From Gemmobacter serpentinus (GTDB lineage: Bacteria > Pseudomonadota > Alphaproteobacteria > Rhodobacterales > Rhodobacteraceae): 64,000 nt of DNA. The stretch is from the NCBI RefSeq assembly GCF_008973825.1, contig NZ_WCHR01000018.1:62001-126000 (forward strand). The letters are read 5' to 3'. Each line of letters starts with the position of its first letter. The stretch's first letter is position 1. Below, one piece after another: positions 17,980-26,300 of the stretch. Under the pieces are notes generated by a model. That model did no database searches. It saw only the letters and a program-made list of their open reading frames with translations, and was not told the DNA's origin. The translations under genes were made by a program, and so were the position numbers.

Positions 17980-19278
17980 TCAGTAGTTCGAGGTCAACTG
18001 CACGCAGGTTTTGGTCTCGGTGTTATACATGCCGCATTTCAGGTCTTTCCAATCCGATTCCAGCACCGCCGAGGCGGGCAGGAAATCGGTCCAGGCATCG
18101 CCCGGCACCGGCTCGGTCTGGCTGATGATGTCGAACTGGCCATCGGCGCGGATCTCGCCGATCAGCACCGGCTTGGTCAGGTGGTGGTTCGGCAGCATCT
18201 CGGCCACACCGCCCGTCAGGTTGGGGAATTTCTGCCCGACCATCGCATCGATCACCGGGTCCACGGCGGTGGTGCCTGCCGCCGTCACCGCATTCACCCA
18301 CATGTTGAAGCCGATATAATGCGCCTCCATCGGGTCATTGGTGACGCGCTTGTCATCCTTGATGAAGGCTTTCCATTCCTTGATGAACGCAGCATTTTCC
18401 GGGGTGTCGGCCGACATGAAATAGTTCCAGGCGGCAAGGTGGCCGACAAGGTTGGTGGTATCCAGACCCGAAAGTTCTTCCTCGCCCACCGAGAAGGCTA
18501 CGACGGGCAGCTTGTCGGCGGTGACGCCCGCAGCCGCCAGTTCCTTGTAGAAGCCGATATTGGCATCGCCATTGATGGTGGAGACCACACCGACCTTCTT
18601 GCCATCGGCACCAAGTGCCACGACATCGGCCACGATCTTGGACCAGTCGCTATGACCGAAGGGGGTGTAGTTCACGAAGATGTCTTCCTTCGGAATGCCC
18701 TTGGAGATCAGATAGCTTTCCAGAATGTTGTTGGTGGTGCGCGGATAGACATAGTCGGTGCCGAGCAGCGCAAATTTCTGCACGCCCAGCTCGTTCAGGT
18801 AGTAATCCACCGCCGGAATCGCCTGCTGGTTCGGCGCGGCGCCGGTGTAGAAGACGTTTTTCGACGATTCCTCGCCCTCATACTGCACCGGGTAGAACAG
18901 CAACCCGTTCAGTTCCTCGATGACCGGCAGCACGGATTTGCGGCTCACGCTCGTCCAGCAGCCGAACATCACATCGACCTTGGAGACGGTCAGCAACTCG
19001 CGCGCCTTTTCGGCGAACAGGGGCCAGTCAGAGGCCGGATCGACCACCACCGCCTCCAGCTTGCGACCCAGCACACCGCCCTTGGCGTTCTGTGCCTCGA
19101 TCAGCATCAGCATGGTGTCTTTCAGCGTGGTTTCGGAAATCGCCATCGTGCCCGACAGCGAATGCAGGATGCCGACCTTGATCGGTGCTTCCTGCGCAAA
19201 GGCAAAGCGTGGCGCGACCATCGGGGCGGCGAGGGCGGCGGCGACGGTGGCAAGAAGCTTGCGGCGCGTGAATTGCAT
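17980..19278 (-). CDS. urtA: Urea-binding periplasmic protein UrtA
   Basis: A 432-residue periplasmic-binding protein. The N-terminal signal is MQFTRRKLLATVAAALAAP with twin Arg, so Tat export is possible. The mature start IKVGILHSLSGTMAISE, the block FGCWTSVSRKSVLPVIEE and YPVQYEGEESSKNVFYTGA are diagnostic of UrtA among amide/urea-binding proteins. It delivers urea to UrtBCDE. I chose 19278 over an upstream in-frame ATG at 19332 because the signal peptide begins there. It is the first gene of the urt operon, and its leader lies in the 377-bp gap upstream. Confidence 0.95.
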   Translation of the reverse strand: MQFTRRKLLATVAAALAAPMVAPRFAFAQEAPIKVGILHSLSGTMAISETTLKDTMLMLIEAQNAKGGVLGRKLEAVVVDPASDWPLFAEKARELLTVSKVDVMFGCWTSVSRKSVLPVIEELNGLLFYPVQYEGEESSKNVFYTGAAPNQQAIPAVDYYLNELGVQKFALLGTDYVYPRTTNNILESYLISKGIPKEDIFVNYTPFGHSDWSKIVADVVALGADGKKVGVVSTINGDANIGFYKELAAAGVTADKLPVVAFSVGEEELSGLDTTNLVGHLAAWNYFMSADTPENAAFIKEWKAFIKDDKRVTNDPMEAHYIGFNMWVNAVTAAGTTAVDPVIDAMVGQKFPNLTGGVAEMLPNHHLTKPVLIGEIRADGQFDIISQTEPVPGDAWTDFLPASAVLESDWKDLKCGMYNTETKTCVQLTSNY

Positions 19279-19655
19279 GAGGGTCCCCCTGGGCAAGCCG
19301 GTATCGCATCGCGCCCGGTCAGGGCACGGCATCGGCGATCCGGCAGTCTTGTTGTTTCAGCGACTTGGTTCTTGGGCGAATGCGGGATGGTGGTAGCCAT
19401 CCACGATACAAATCCTGCGGACCCTGCGGCCCACATTCAGGACGCTACGCAAGCTGTCGCGGCGGCGGCAAGGGGCGTGCTGCATCGCAGCGCGGGCGCG
19501 GAGATTTTGCCGCAGAAATGGCGCAAGATACGGGCATTTGCCTGTTTCCTGCGCAGGTCGGGAAGGGAATCGGCTGAAAACGGCACCGGATTGCCGGAAA
19601 GCGGCAGGTCCGGTGCCAGGGGTTACTCATAGGAAGGGAGGCCCTGCGCCCGTCA
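19279..19655. other. Gap upstream of urtA: promoter region expected, few signals seen
   Basis: This 377-bp stretch holds the glycerate-kinase terminator (19582-19617) and, by position, the urtA promoter. I found no convincing NtrC or sigma-54 site, and no open reading frame with normal codon use. Confidence 0.5.
19582..19617 (-). terminator. Terminator of the glycerate kinase gene
   Basis: GGCACCGG (19582-19589) pairs with CCGGTGCC (19610-19617), with an inner TGCCG/CGGCA stem around GAAAG. Read on the minus strand it is followed by GTTTTC and lies 39 bp after the glycerate-kinase stop. Confidence 0.7.
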
Positions 19656-20915
19656 TCAGCCGATCAGAATCGCCCTGAAATCATTGACATTTGTCAGGGT
19701 TGGGCCGGTCACCACCTGCCCGCCGATGGCAGCAAAGAAGCTATGCGCATCATTGGCGGCCAGGGCGGAATCGGGGTCAACTCCGGCTCTGCGCGCTTTT
19801 GCCAGCGTCTCGGGGCCGATCAGCGCGCCCGCAACCTCGGCCGCGCCATCGACGCCATCGGTGTCGCAGGCAATGGCATGGATGCCAACAGCACCTTGCA
19901 GGGCGATGGCAAGCGCAAGGCAATATTCCGCATTCGGCCCGCCCACGCCCTTGCCGCGCCGCGTCACCGTCAGTTCCCCGCCCGAGATCAGCAGAAGCGG
20001 TGCATCGCCGGGCTGGCGTGCGGCTTGCAGACGCAACGCCTCTGCCGCATGGGCTGCCGCCACCTCCCGCGCCTCGCCCTCCAGATCATTGCCAAGGCTG
20101 ATGACGTGCAATCCTGCCGCCTCGGCCTGCGCCTGTGCCGCCGCCAGCGATTGCGAAGGGGCGGCATAGATCAGGTTTTCCACCCGGGACAGGCGCGGAT
20201 CATCGGGCGTGACCACACCGCTTTGCGAAAGGGCTGCTTTAGCGGCTGCGGGCAGCGGGATCTGCCATTCCGTTGCGATCTGCGCCGCATCCGCCGCTGT
20301 GGCCGCCTCGCCCACGGTCGGGCCAGATCCGATCAGCCCCGGCGCATCGCCCGGCACATCGGAGATCAGCAAGGCCAGCATCCGGGCGGGATGGGCGGCG
20401 GCGGCAAGCTGCCCGCCCTTCACCCGGCTCAGATGCTTGCGCAGGATGTTCATCTGCCCGATGGGCGCACCCGACGACAGCAGCGCCTGATTGACCGCCT
20501 GCTTTTCCGCAAGCGTCATATCGCCTGCGGGCGCGCAAAGCAGCGCCGAGGCCCCACCGGAGATCAGCGCCAGCACGAAATCATCCTGTCCCAGACCCGC
20601 GACCAGATCCAGCATCCGGGCGGTGGCCGCCACCCCCGCGGCATCCGGCACCGGGTGGGCGGCCTCGACAATCTCGATCCCGGTGCAGGGGCGGGCATAG
20701 CCGTAGCGGGTGATCACCAGCCCCTCGCAGGGGCCCCATGCGGCCTCGACCGCCTCGGCCATGCGGGCGCTGGCCTTGCCCGCGCCGATCACCAAGACCC
20801 GGCCCGCAGGTTTCGGCGGCAGATGCGCGGCCAGCGAACGGATCGGATCGGCCACCTCGACCGCGCGGTCAAAAAGCTGGCGCAGCAGCAGGTGCTCGGG
20901 GCAATCGGCGGTCAT
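19656..20915 (-). CDS. Glycerate 2-kinase (MOFRL family, GckA/TtuD type)
   Basis: A 419-residue type-II glycerate kinase. The N-terminal Rossmann-like half has VLVIGAGKASARMAEAVE near residue 42 and ALISGGASALL near 118. The block LSRVKGGQLA near 165 and the C-terminal MOFRL domain GGELTVTRRGKGVGGPNAEY near 310 complete the family pattern. It phosphorylates D-glycerate to 2-phosphoglycerate. Start 20915 follows GGAGAAAGAG; an in-frame upstream ATG (21005) would add 30 atypical residues. It is divergent from the 2-hydroxyacid dehydrogenase, which suggests shared glyoxylate/hydroxypyruvate-linked metabolism. Confidence 0.9.
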   Translation of the reverse strand: MTADCPEHLLLRQLFDRAVEVADPIRSLAAHLPPKPAGRVLVIGAGKASARMAEAVEAAWGPCEGLVITRYGYARPCTGIEIVEAAHPVPDAAGVAATARMLDLVAGLGQDDFVLALISGGASALLCAPAGDMTLAEKQAVNQALLSSGAPIGQMNILRKHLSRVKGGQLAAAAHPARMLALLISDVPGDAPGLIGSGPTVGEAATAADAAQIATEWQIPLPAAAKAALSQSGVVTPDDPRLSRVENLIYAAPSQSLAAAQAQAEAAGLHVISLGNDLEGEAREVAAAHAAEALRLQAARQPGDAPLLLISGGELTVTRRGKGVGGPNAEYCLALAIALQGAVGIHAIACDTDGVDGAAEVAGALIGPETLAKARRAGVDPDSALAANDAHSFFAAIGGQVVTGPTLTNVNDFRAILIG

Positions 20916-21096
20916 ATCGGGCTCTTTCTCCGGGGGATGGTGGGAGAGGGCGGCGCGGCGGGCGCGCCATCTGGTGCTTGGCAAATCGGGTTTGCGCGGG
21001 CACAACAGGGCCGATTCCTAGTGCATCACGCGCCGCCGGTCCAGTGGGCTGCGGCATTGGCCGGTCGATGATCCCGGCATCCCCTTCCAGAGCAAA

Positions 21097-22476
21097 GTGC
21101 AAGAGATGAGCCGAACCACCCCGAAAATCCTGATCGCCGATCTGATCGGCCTCGCCTTCGGCCCGGATGGCCAGCCCGATCCGTCTGCCGCCCGCGCCCA
21201 TATCGAGGGGCGTGGCGGGTGGTTCCATTTCGGCTCTGCCAAGGGCGTGCAGATTGAGGAAGGCCGCGCGCATTTCTTCTATCTGCCGCATCTGTCCACC
21301 CGCGAGGATCTGATCGCCGAGGCAGGCGACGGGCTTTATGACGCGGTGATTGCGGCGGCAACCTTCCTGCCCGCAGAGACGCGGTTTGATCTGGGCGGCG
21401 TACGGATCGGCACCGGCACCGGCAATATGGGATCGGCCAGCTGGGGCGGCGGCGATGGGGCGGGGGGTATGGCTCCGTTGATGAACACGCCCGGCATCAA
21501 TGCCCGCGCCACCGCGCAGATGGTGCTGAAGGCGCTGATCCGCGTGCGCCCCGATCTGCCGGTCGAGTCGCTGCATGAGCAGGTGGCTGCCGGGCAATAT
21601 GACACCGGGCGCGATCTGGTGAAGACCCCGACCGCCAAGCTGGAAGGCCAGCGTCTGGCGGTGATCGGCTATGGCAATATCGGGCGCGAGGTCGCCAAAC
21701 TGGCCCGCGCTTTCGGGATGGAGGTGGTGATCCATGCCCGCCCACGTCACCGCGTCTGGATCGAGAGCGAAGGCTTCATCTGGGCCGCAACGCCCGAGGC
21801 TGCGGCACAAGGTGCCCATGCGCTGACCGTGCATCTTGGTCTTGGACCGAAAGGCCCGCAGGGCTTTGCCAATGCGGGCCTGATCGATGATGCGGTGCTG
21901 TCGGCGATGGCCCCTGGTGCGGTGCTGTTGAACTATGACCGGGGCGAGCTGGTCGAGATCGCGGCGCTGGATCGCGCACTGGCCTCGGGGCAGATCGGCC
22001 ATGCGGCGATTGACGCGGACCTGTTTCACGATCGCGACAGCGGTGCGTTGTCCGGCCCGATGCAGCCCTATCTGGCGCTGCTGGCGGCGCATGGGGCAAA
22101 GCTGTCGCTGCTGCCCCATGCGGCGGCCGATACCGATCACCCGACCCGGGTGGCGGGGGCTGTTCAGGCCATTGATCAGATCCTTGAGGCGATCGAAACC
22201 GGCGTGGTCCGCAACCTCAAGGGCGATCTGCCGGAAGGATATACCGATGGTGGCGCGACCGCGCCGATGGGCCTGGGCGGGGTGACGGCGGGCGATCTGA
22301 ACCGGCTTGCGCCCGATCTTGCCGCGCTGTCCGATCAGCTTGCGGCGCTGAGCACCGCCTTGCAAACCCTGCAATCATCCGGGCCGCAGGCGGCGGGCGA
22401 AGGGCTGATGCTGGCCGCAAACCGGGTGGCTACCCTGCTGCGGCAATACGGTCTGGAAGGCCCGTGGAAGGGGTGA
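21097..22476 (+). CDS. D-isomer-specific 2-hydroxyacid dehydrogenase, long form
   Basis: A 459-residue NAD(P)-dependent dehydrogenase, longer than the usual 310-410. It has the Rossmann loop IGYGNIGREVAKLAR near residue 188, the catalytic Arg in LNYDRGELVE near 285 and the catalytic His in SLLPHAAADTDHP near 345. The extra ~80 C-terminal residues are helical, Leu/Ala-rich and end in a coiled-coil-like run. A Gly-rich insertion (SASWGGGDGAGGM) precedes the active-site domain. The substrate is unknown. Divergent from glycerate kinase, so hydroxypyruvate or glyoxylate reduction is possible. The start is uncertain: GTG 21097 or ATG 21106. Its stop abuts the stop of the convergent LysR gene. Confidence 0.82.
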   Translation: MQEMSRTTPKILIADLIGLAFGPDGQPDPSAARAHIEGRGGWFHFGSAKGVQIEEGRAHFFYLPHLSTREDLIAEAGDGLYDAVIAAATFLPAETRFDLGGVRIGTGTGNMGSASWGGGDGAGGMAPLMNTPGINARATAQMVLKALIRVRPDLPVESLHEQVAAGQYDTGRDLVKTPTAKLEGQRLAVIGYGNIGREVAKLARAFGMEVVIHARPRHRVWIESEGFIWAATPEAAAQGAHALTVHLGLGPKGPQGFANAGLIDDAVLSAMAPGAVLLNYDRGELVEIAALDRALASGQIGHAAIDADLFHDRDSGALSGPMQPYLALLAAHGAKLSLLPHAAADTDHPTRVAGAVQAIDQILEAIETGVVRNLKGDLPEGYTDGGATAPMGLGGVTAGDLNRLAPDLAALSDQLAALSTALQTLQSSGPQAAGEGLMLAANRVATLLRQYGLEGPWKG

Positions 22477-23451
22477 TCAAAGCGGTGGATCTGTGGGGGT
22501 TTCCGCCCCCCAGATCACCGCGCGTTCATGCCGCCGGATGACGTGTTTCAGGTTGTCGAAGGCCGCGATGATATGGCCCGCAAACCGTTCTGCCGCAGGC
22601 GCGCGGGCCATATTCACGCGCCGCAAAATCCCGAGCGACCTGTTGGGCTGCGGGATGTTGTAGGGCAGCACCGTGATGCGGTTTTCCTTGCGCTGCGCGA
22701 AAACCGTGGAATAGGGCAGCACCGCCAGCGCATCGGTTTCCACCAGCACATTCACCACGCTCATCAGTGACCCGCCCGAATAGCGGATGTTCAGATCCGA
22801 CATGCCGATGGACATCAGGATCATCTGCAAATCCGACATCAGTGGCGATCCGGGCAGCGGCGCGACCCATGGATAGGTGGTCAGATCCTGGGTTTCCAGC
22901 GGGCGCTTGCGCATCAGGGGATGGCCGGGGCGGCAGGCCACGATATTGCGGCCGGGCAGGATCTCGGTGAATTCGAAACCGGGGCCAAGATCCAGCACGC
23001 CAATCGGCACGATGCCCATATCGATCTGCGCGGCCTCAAGGGCTGCCGCCATTTCCGGCAGGTTCATATAGCTTTGCTGCACGGTGACGCCGGGTTCCTG
23101 ATTGAGAAATTCGCCAATCATCTGGCTGATCATCGCATCCATGAAAAACGGCACGCCCGCCACCCGCACCACGCCCTTGGTGCCGCGCACAAAGCCCTGC
23201 ACCGCGTCTGACGCCCGGCGCGAGGCCGCAATGATCATGCGCCCCTGCACCGCAAGTTGCAGCCCAAGGGGCGTGGCCTGCAAAGGGCGACGGCCCTTGA
23301 TGAACAGGGGCTCGCCCACCCGGTCTTCCAGCATGGCAAGCGAGCGCGAGACGGCGGGCTGGGTCAGCCCCAGCATCGCGGCCCCTTCGGAAACCCCGCC
23401 CGCATCCAGAACGGCGGCGAGCTGCATCAGATGGCGTTCATTCAGCTTCAT
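22477..23451 (-). CDS. LysR-family regulator, aromatic island copy 1
   Basis: A 324-residue LTTR with an N-terminal HTH (residues 6-64, LTQPAVSRSLAMLEDRVGEPLF in part) and a PBP-like effector domain. It is colinear with the second LysR at 43468-44418 across the whole length: FMDAMISQMIGEF against FMDGVVASMIAEF, and ALAVLPYSTVF against ALTVLPYSVVF. It is divergent from the intradiol dioxygenase at 23543 with a 91-bp gap, the classical LTTR arrangement, and probably activates that unit in response to a ring-cleavage intermediate. Its stop codon abuts that of the convergent dehydrogenase. Confidence 0.9.
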   Translation of the reverse strand: MKLNERHLMQLAAVLDAGGVSEGAAMLGLTQPAVSRSLAMLEDRVGEPLFIKGRRPLQATPLGLQLAVQGRMIIAASRRASDAVQGFVRGTKGVVRVAGVPFFMDAMISQMIGEFLNQEPGVTVQQSYMNLPEMAAALEAAQIDMGIVPIGVLDLGPGFEFTEILPGRNIVACRPGHPLMRKRPLETQDLTTYPWVAPLPGSPLMSDLQMILMSIGMSDLNIRYSGGSLMSVVNVLVETDALAVLPYSTVFAQRKENRITVLPYNIPQPNRSLGILRRVNMARAPAAERFAGHIIAAFDNLKHVIRRHERAVIWGAETPTDPPL

Positions 23452-23542
23452 AGCACTCTGTTATACCGCCCCTCGAACAACTCAAACAAAAAAGCAGGGC
23501 GCGGGGTAAACCTGTTCTTACGGGGATGGGAGGCCCCGGCGG

Positions 23543-24436
23543 ATGCAGCGCGAAACATCGGTTCTGCCTGTGGGCGAAAACCCCGCAGCAGAAAGCAGCA
23601 CACCCCAGAAAGGCGCCGCGTTTTCCGCGCGGCTGGCCGGCCTGCCGGTCACCCGGCTTGGGCAGGGGCTGGCGGCGCTGGTCGATGCGCTGGACGGGTT
23701 GGTGCGCGATCTGCGCCTGACACCCACCGAGTTCCGGCAGGTGCTGGATTACCTGACCGACGTGGGCCATGCGGCGGATGCAAGGCGGCAGGAATGGGTC
23801 TTGCTGGCCGATGCGCTTGGCCTGTCTGCCTTGGTCGAAGATCTGAATGGCAGGCGACCAGCGGGCTGCACCCCCAATACCGGGGCCGGGCCGTTCTACC
23901 GCGCCGATGCACCGCTGCGCGACAATGGCGCGACGATCAGCCTTGATGGTGTGGGCACGGTGTTGCAGGTGCGCGGACGCGTGCTGTCGCTGAACGGCGC
24001 GGCTTTGGCGGGGGCTTTGGTCGAGGTCTGGCAGGCCAACGGCCAGGGCAAATACGAAAATCAGGAACCCGACCTGCAACCCGAAAACAATCTGCGCGGG
24101 CGGTTGAAAACGGATGCGCAGGGGCGCTTTGCCTTCCGTTCCGTGATGCCGGGTGGCTATGCGCTGCCCTCTGACGGGCCGGTGGGGCAGCTGATGACCC
24201 GGCTGGGCCTGTGCCTTATCCGCCCCGCCCATATCCATTTCCGCGTCTCTGCCGCAGGGCATGAGCGGCTCACGACCCATATCTTCGACCGCGCCGATCC
24301 CGCCATCAATCGGGATGCGATCTTCGGGGTGAAACCCGAACTCTTGGCCGATTTCCGCGCGATGCCCCTCGACGGAGGTGTGATGGGCCGCGCGCTCGAC
24401 CTTGACCTTGTGCTTTGCCCGCTGCGGCAAGGCTGA
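23543..24436 (+). CDS. Intradiol ring-cleavage dioxygenase (hydroxyquinol/catechol 1,2-dioxygenase type)
   Basis: A 297-residue Fe(III) dioxygenase. The N-terminal helical dimerisation domain (residues 40-105) precedes the beta-sandwich. All four expected iron ligands are present: Tyr119 in GPFYR, Tyr206 in GGYALPSDGPVG, and His230/His232 in RPAHIHF. It inserts O2 between the two hydroxylated carbons of a catechol or hydroxyquinol, giving a muconate. The first ~30 residues are extra compared with the paralogue at 42285. Start 23543 follows GGGAGG. It is the first gene of a unit with the VOC dioxygenase and esterase. Confidence 0.9.
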   Translation: MQRETSVLPVGENPAAESSTPQKGAAFSARLAGLPVTRLGQGLAALVDALDGLVRDLRLTPTEFRQVLDYLTDVGHAADARRQEWVLLADALGLSALVEDLNGRRPAGCTPNTGAGPFYRADAPLRDNGATISLDGVGTVLQVRGRVLSLNGAALAGALVEVWQANGQGKYENQEPDLQPENNLRGRLKTDAQGRFAFRSVMPGGYALPSDGPVGQLMTRLGLCLIRPAHIHFRVSAAGHERLTTHIFDRADPAINRDAIFGVKPELLADFRAMPLDGGVMGRALDLDLVLCPLRQG

Positions 24437-24532
24437 CCGAAAACCGCCCAGCACCCTGTCCTGGGGCGGGCTGCACGACAAACGCCCCAAGCCCGGATCG
24501 GGCCGGGCTGAACGACCAAAGGAGGAGAGACC

Positions 24533-25492
24533 ATGTCCACGATCAGCGGATACCACCACCTGACCATGTCCACGGACGGCGCGCAGGAAGATTTCGATTT
24601 CTACACCAAGACGCTTGGCCTGCATTCGGTGAAGCGGACCGTGCTGTTTGACGGCACAGTGCCAGTCTATCACCTGTATTACGGCTCACCCAATGGCGAT
24701 GCCTCGACCATCATCACCACCTTCCCCTTCAAGAAGCCCGGTGTTTACGGCCGTCGCGGCACCAACCAGTCGCGCACCATCATGCAGTCGATCCCGATGG
24801 GTGCCGCCGATTTCTGGGTGGACCGGCTGAATGCACGCGGCATCCCGGCCGAAAAGATCACCCGTTTCGGGGCGGATCGCGTGGCCTTCGCCCATCCCTG
24901 CGGCATCCCGCATGAGCTGGTGGAAAGCGACAGCGATAGCCGCACGCCGATCACCAATGACGCGCAAGGCATCGGGGCGGCCCATGGCATCAAGGGCATC
25001 TATGGCGGTCTGGTCGCCTGTTTCGACCGCACCGCGATGGATGATTTCATGACCATCGCGCTGCCGCTGACCAAAGAGGCCGACACCCATGAGGGCACCG
25101 TCTATCGCGTGCCGGACGCCAATGGTGTGATCCAGCGCGTCGAGGTCGTTGAGGACCGCACCAGCCCGCAAGGCACCTGGACGCTGTCGGGCGGCACCAT
25201 CCACCACCTTGCGCTGAACACCGGCGATGAAGAAAACCAGATGAAGCTGCGTGCCCATATCGAGGGCCTGGGCTTCACCGATATCTCGGAACAGAAGGAC
25301 CGCAACTATTTCAAGTCCTGCTATGTCCGTTCGCCTGGCGGCGCGCTGTTCGAACTGGCATGGACCACGCCGCAGGGCTGGGCCCGCGACGAGGAGCCGG
25401 GCGAGATCGGCAAGACCCTTGTCTTCCCGCCGTGGTTCAAGGATCGCGAGGCCGAGCTGCGCGAAGGTCTGGAACAGGCCGAGTTCGCCTGA
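24533..25492 (+). CDS. VOC-family ring-cleaving dioxygenase (MhqO-like)
   Basis: A 319-residue protein of two vicinal-oxygen-chelate modules. Putative metal ligands are His in GYHHLTMST near residue 8, His in TIHHLALNT near 223 and Glu in GALFELAW near 272. The size and N-terminus resemble the MhqO/LinE-type hydroquinone-cleaving dioxygenases, not the classical catechol 2,3-dioxygenases. It probably cleaves a hydroquinone or substituted dihydroxy ring. The ATG follows a perfect AAAGGAGGAGA. The next gene, an esterase, overlaps its stop (TGATG), and MhqO-MhqD-like pairs of this kind are known from quinone-responsive operons. Confidence 0.87.
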   Translation: MSTISGYHHLTMSTDGAQEDFDFYTKTLGLHSVKRTVLFDGTVPVYHLYYGSPNGDASTIITTFPFKKPGVYGRRGTNQSRTIMQSIPMGAADFWVDRLNARGIPAEKITRFGADRVAFAHPCGIPHELVESDSDSRTPITNDAQGIGAAHGIKGIYGGLVACFDRTAMDDFMTIALPLTKEADTHEGTVYRVPDANGVIQRVEVVEDRTSPQGTWTLSGGTIHHLALNTGDEENQMKLRAHIEGLGFTDISEQKDRNYFKSCYVRSPGGALFELAWTTPQGWARDEEPGEIGKTLVFPPWFKDREAELREGLEQAEFA

Positions 25493-26151
25493 TGACTGCG
25501 GTCGTTGCATCCGGGGCACTCGCATCGGGTGCGGTGCATCTGGCAGCGTCAAGGGCAAGGGCGGTCTGCGTCCTTGTCCATGGCCGCGGCCAATCACCCG
25601 AAGAGATGCAGTCCCATATTCTGGCGCGGCTGGCCGTGCAGGATGTGGCGTTCATCTTGCCGCGTGCGCCCCATTCCGGCGAAGCGGGCGGGGCCTGGTA
25701 TAATGCCAAGGCGGTCGATCCGCTGAGTGATGACACGATCGCGGCGCTTGCCACGGCACGCGACCATCTGGCGGCGGATGTGGCCTCGGCCCGGGCGCTC
25801 TATCCCCGCCTGCCGTTGGTGCTGGCAGGGTTCTCGCAAGGGGCGTGCCTGTCGCTGGAATATGCCTTTGCAGGGCTGCCCGCGCCTGAGGCATTGGTGG
25901 CCCTGACAGGCTGCCGTGTCGGCGCGTTGGCAGACCTGCGGCCAAGGGCGTTGCCGCCGGAATTGCCCGTCTGGCTGACCGGATCGGACAATGATCCGTG
26001 GATCCCGGTCACCGCCTTTGCCGAGGCCGCGCTGGAACTGGGACGCGGGCGCGCGCGCTTGCAGGCCGCGCTTTACCCCGGACGCGGGCACGAGGTCTCA
26101 GATGCCGAGATCGCGCTGCTGCAAGGCGTGCTGCAGGCCCCGCTTGGGTGA
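25492..26151 (+). CDS. Alpha/beta hydrolase, carboxylesterase/phospholipase type (MhqD-like)
   Basis: A 219-residue serine hydrolase with the oxyanion segment LVHGRGQSPEEM near residue 29, nucleophile GFSQGACLS near 116, Asp in TGSDNDPWIP near 164 and His in GRGHEVSD near 200. It belongs to the small carboxylesterase/phospholipase group. The start overlaps the dioxygenase stop by 1 bp, so the two work together; it may hydrolyse the dioxygenase product. A larger in-frame start at 25360 is rejected because it would read through the upstream gene. Confidence 0.87.
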   Translation: MTAVVASGALASGAVHLAASRARAVCVLVHGRGQSPEEMQSHILARLAVQDVAFILPRAPHSGEAGGAWYNAKAVDPLSDDTIAALATARDHLAADVASARALYPRLPLVLAGFSQGACLSLEYAFAGLPAPEALVALTGCRVGALADLRPRALPPELPVWLTGSDNDPWIPVTAFAEAALELGRGRARLQAALYPGRGHEVSDAEIALLQGVLQAPLG

Positions 26152-26176
26152 CCATGAGGGCATGATCCGGCGGTTT

Positions 26177-26193
26177 CATAACGCCGGGTTATG
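26177..26193. promoter_or_regulatory. Dyad CATAAC-N5-GTTATG upstream of a binding-protein gene
   Basis: A perfect 6-bp dyad with a GCCGG centre lies 108 bp before the binding-protein start at 26301. A second dyad, GTCCGC-CT-GCGGAC, is at 26223-26236. Both are candidate regulator sites or RNA hairpins in this 149-bp gap. Confidence 0.35.
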
Positions 26194-26300
26194 CTGCCCG
26201 ACCAAGATCCTAAACAAAAGCGGTCCGCCTGCGGACATGCTTGGCGCGGAGACGGCGCGGGCGGGACGGGTCGCGCCAGACGCTCATCAGGGAGGATGAC

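Noticed and set aside
19603-19617. sigma-54-like TGGCAC-N5-CTGC on the minus strand upstream of urtA
   Set aside because: It is one arm of the glycerate-kinase terminator hairpin and lies over 300 bp from urtA.
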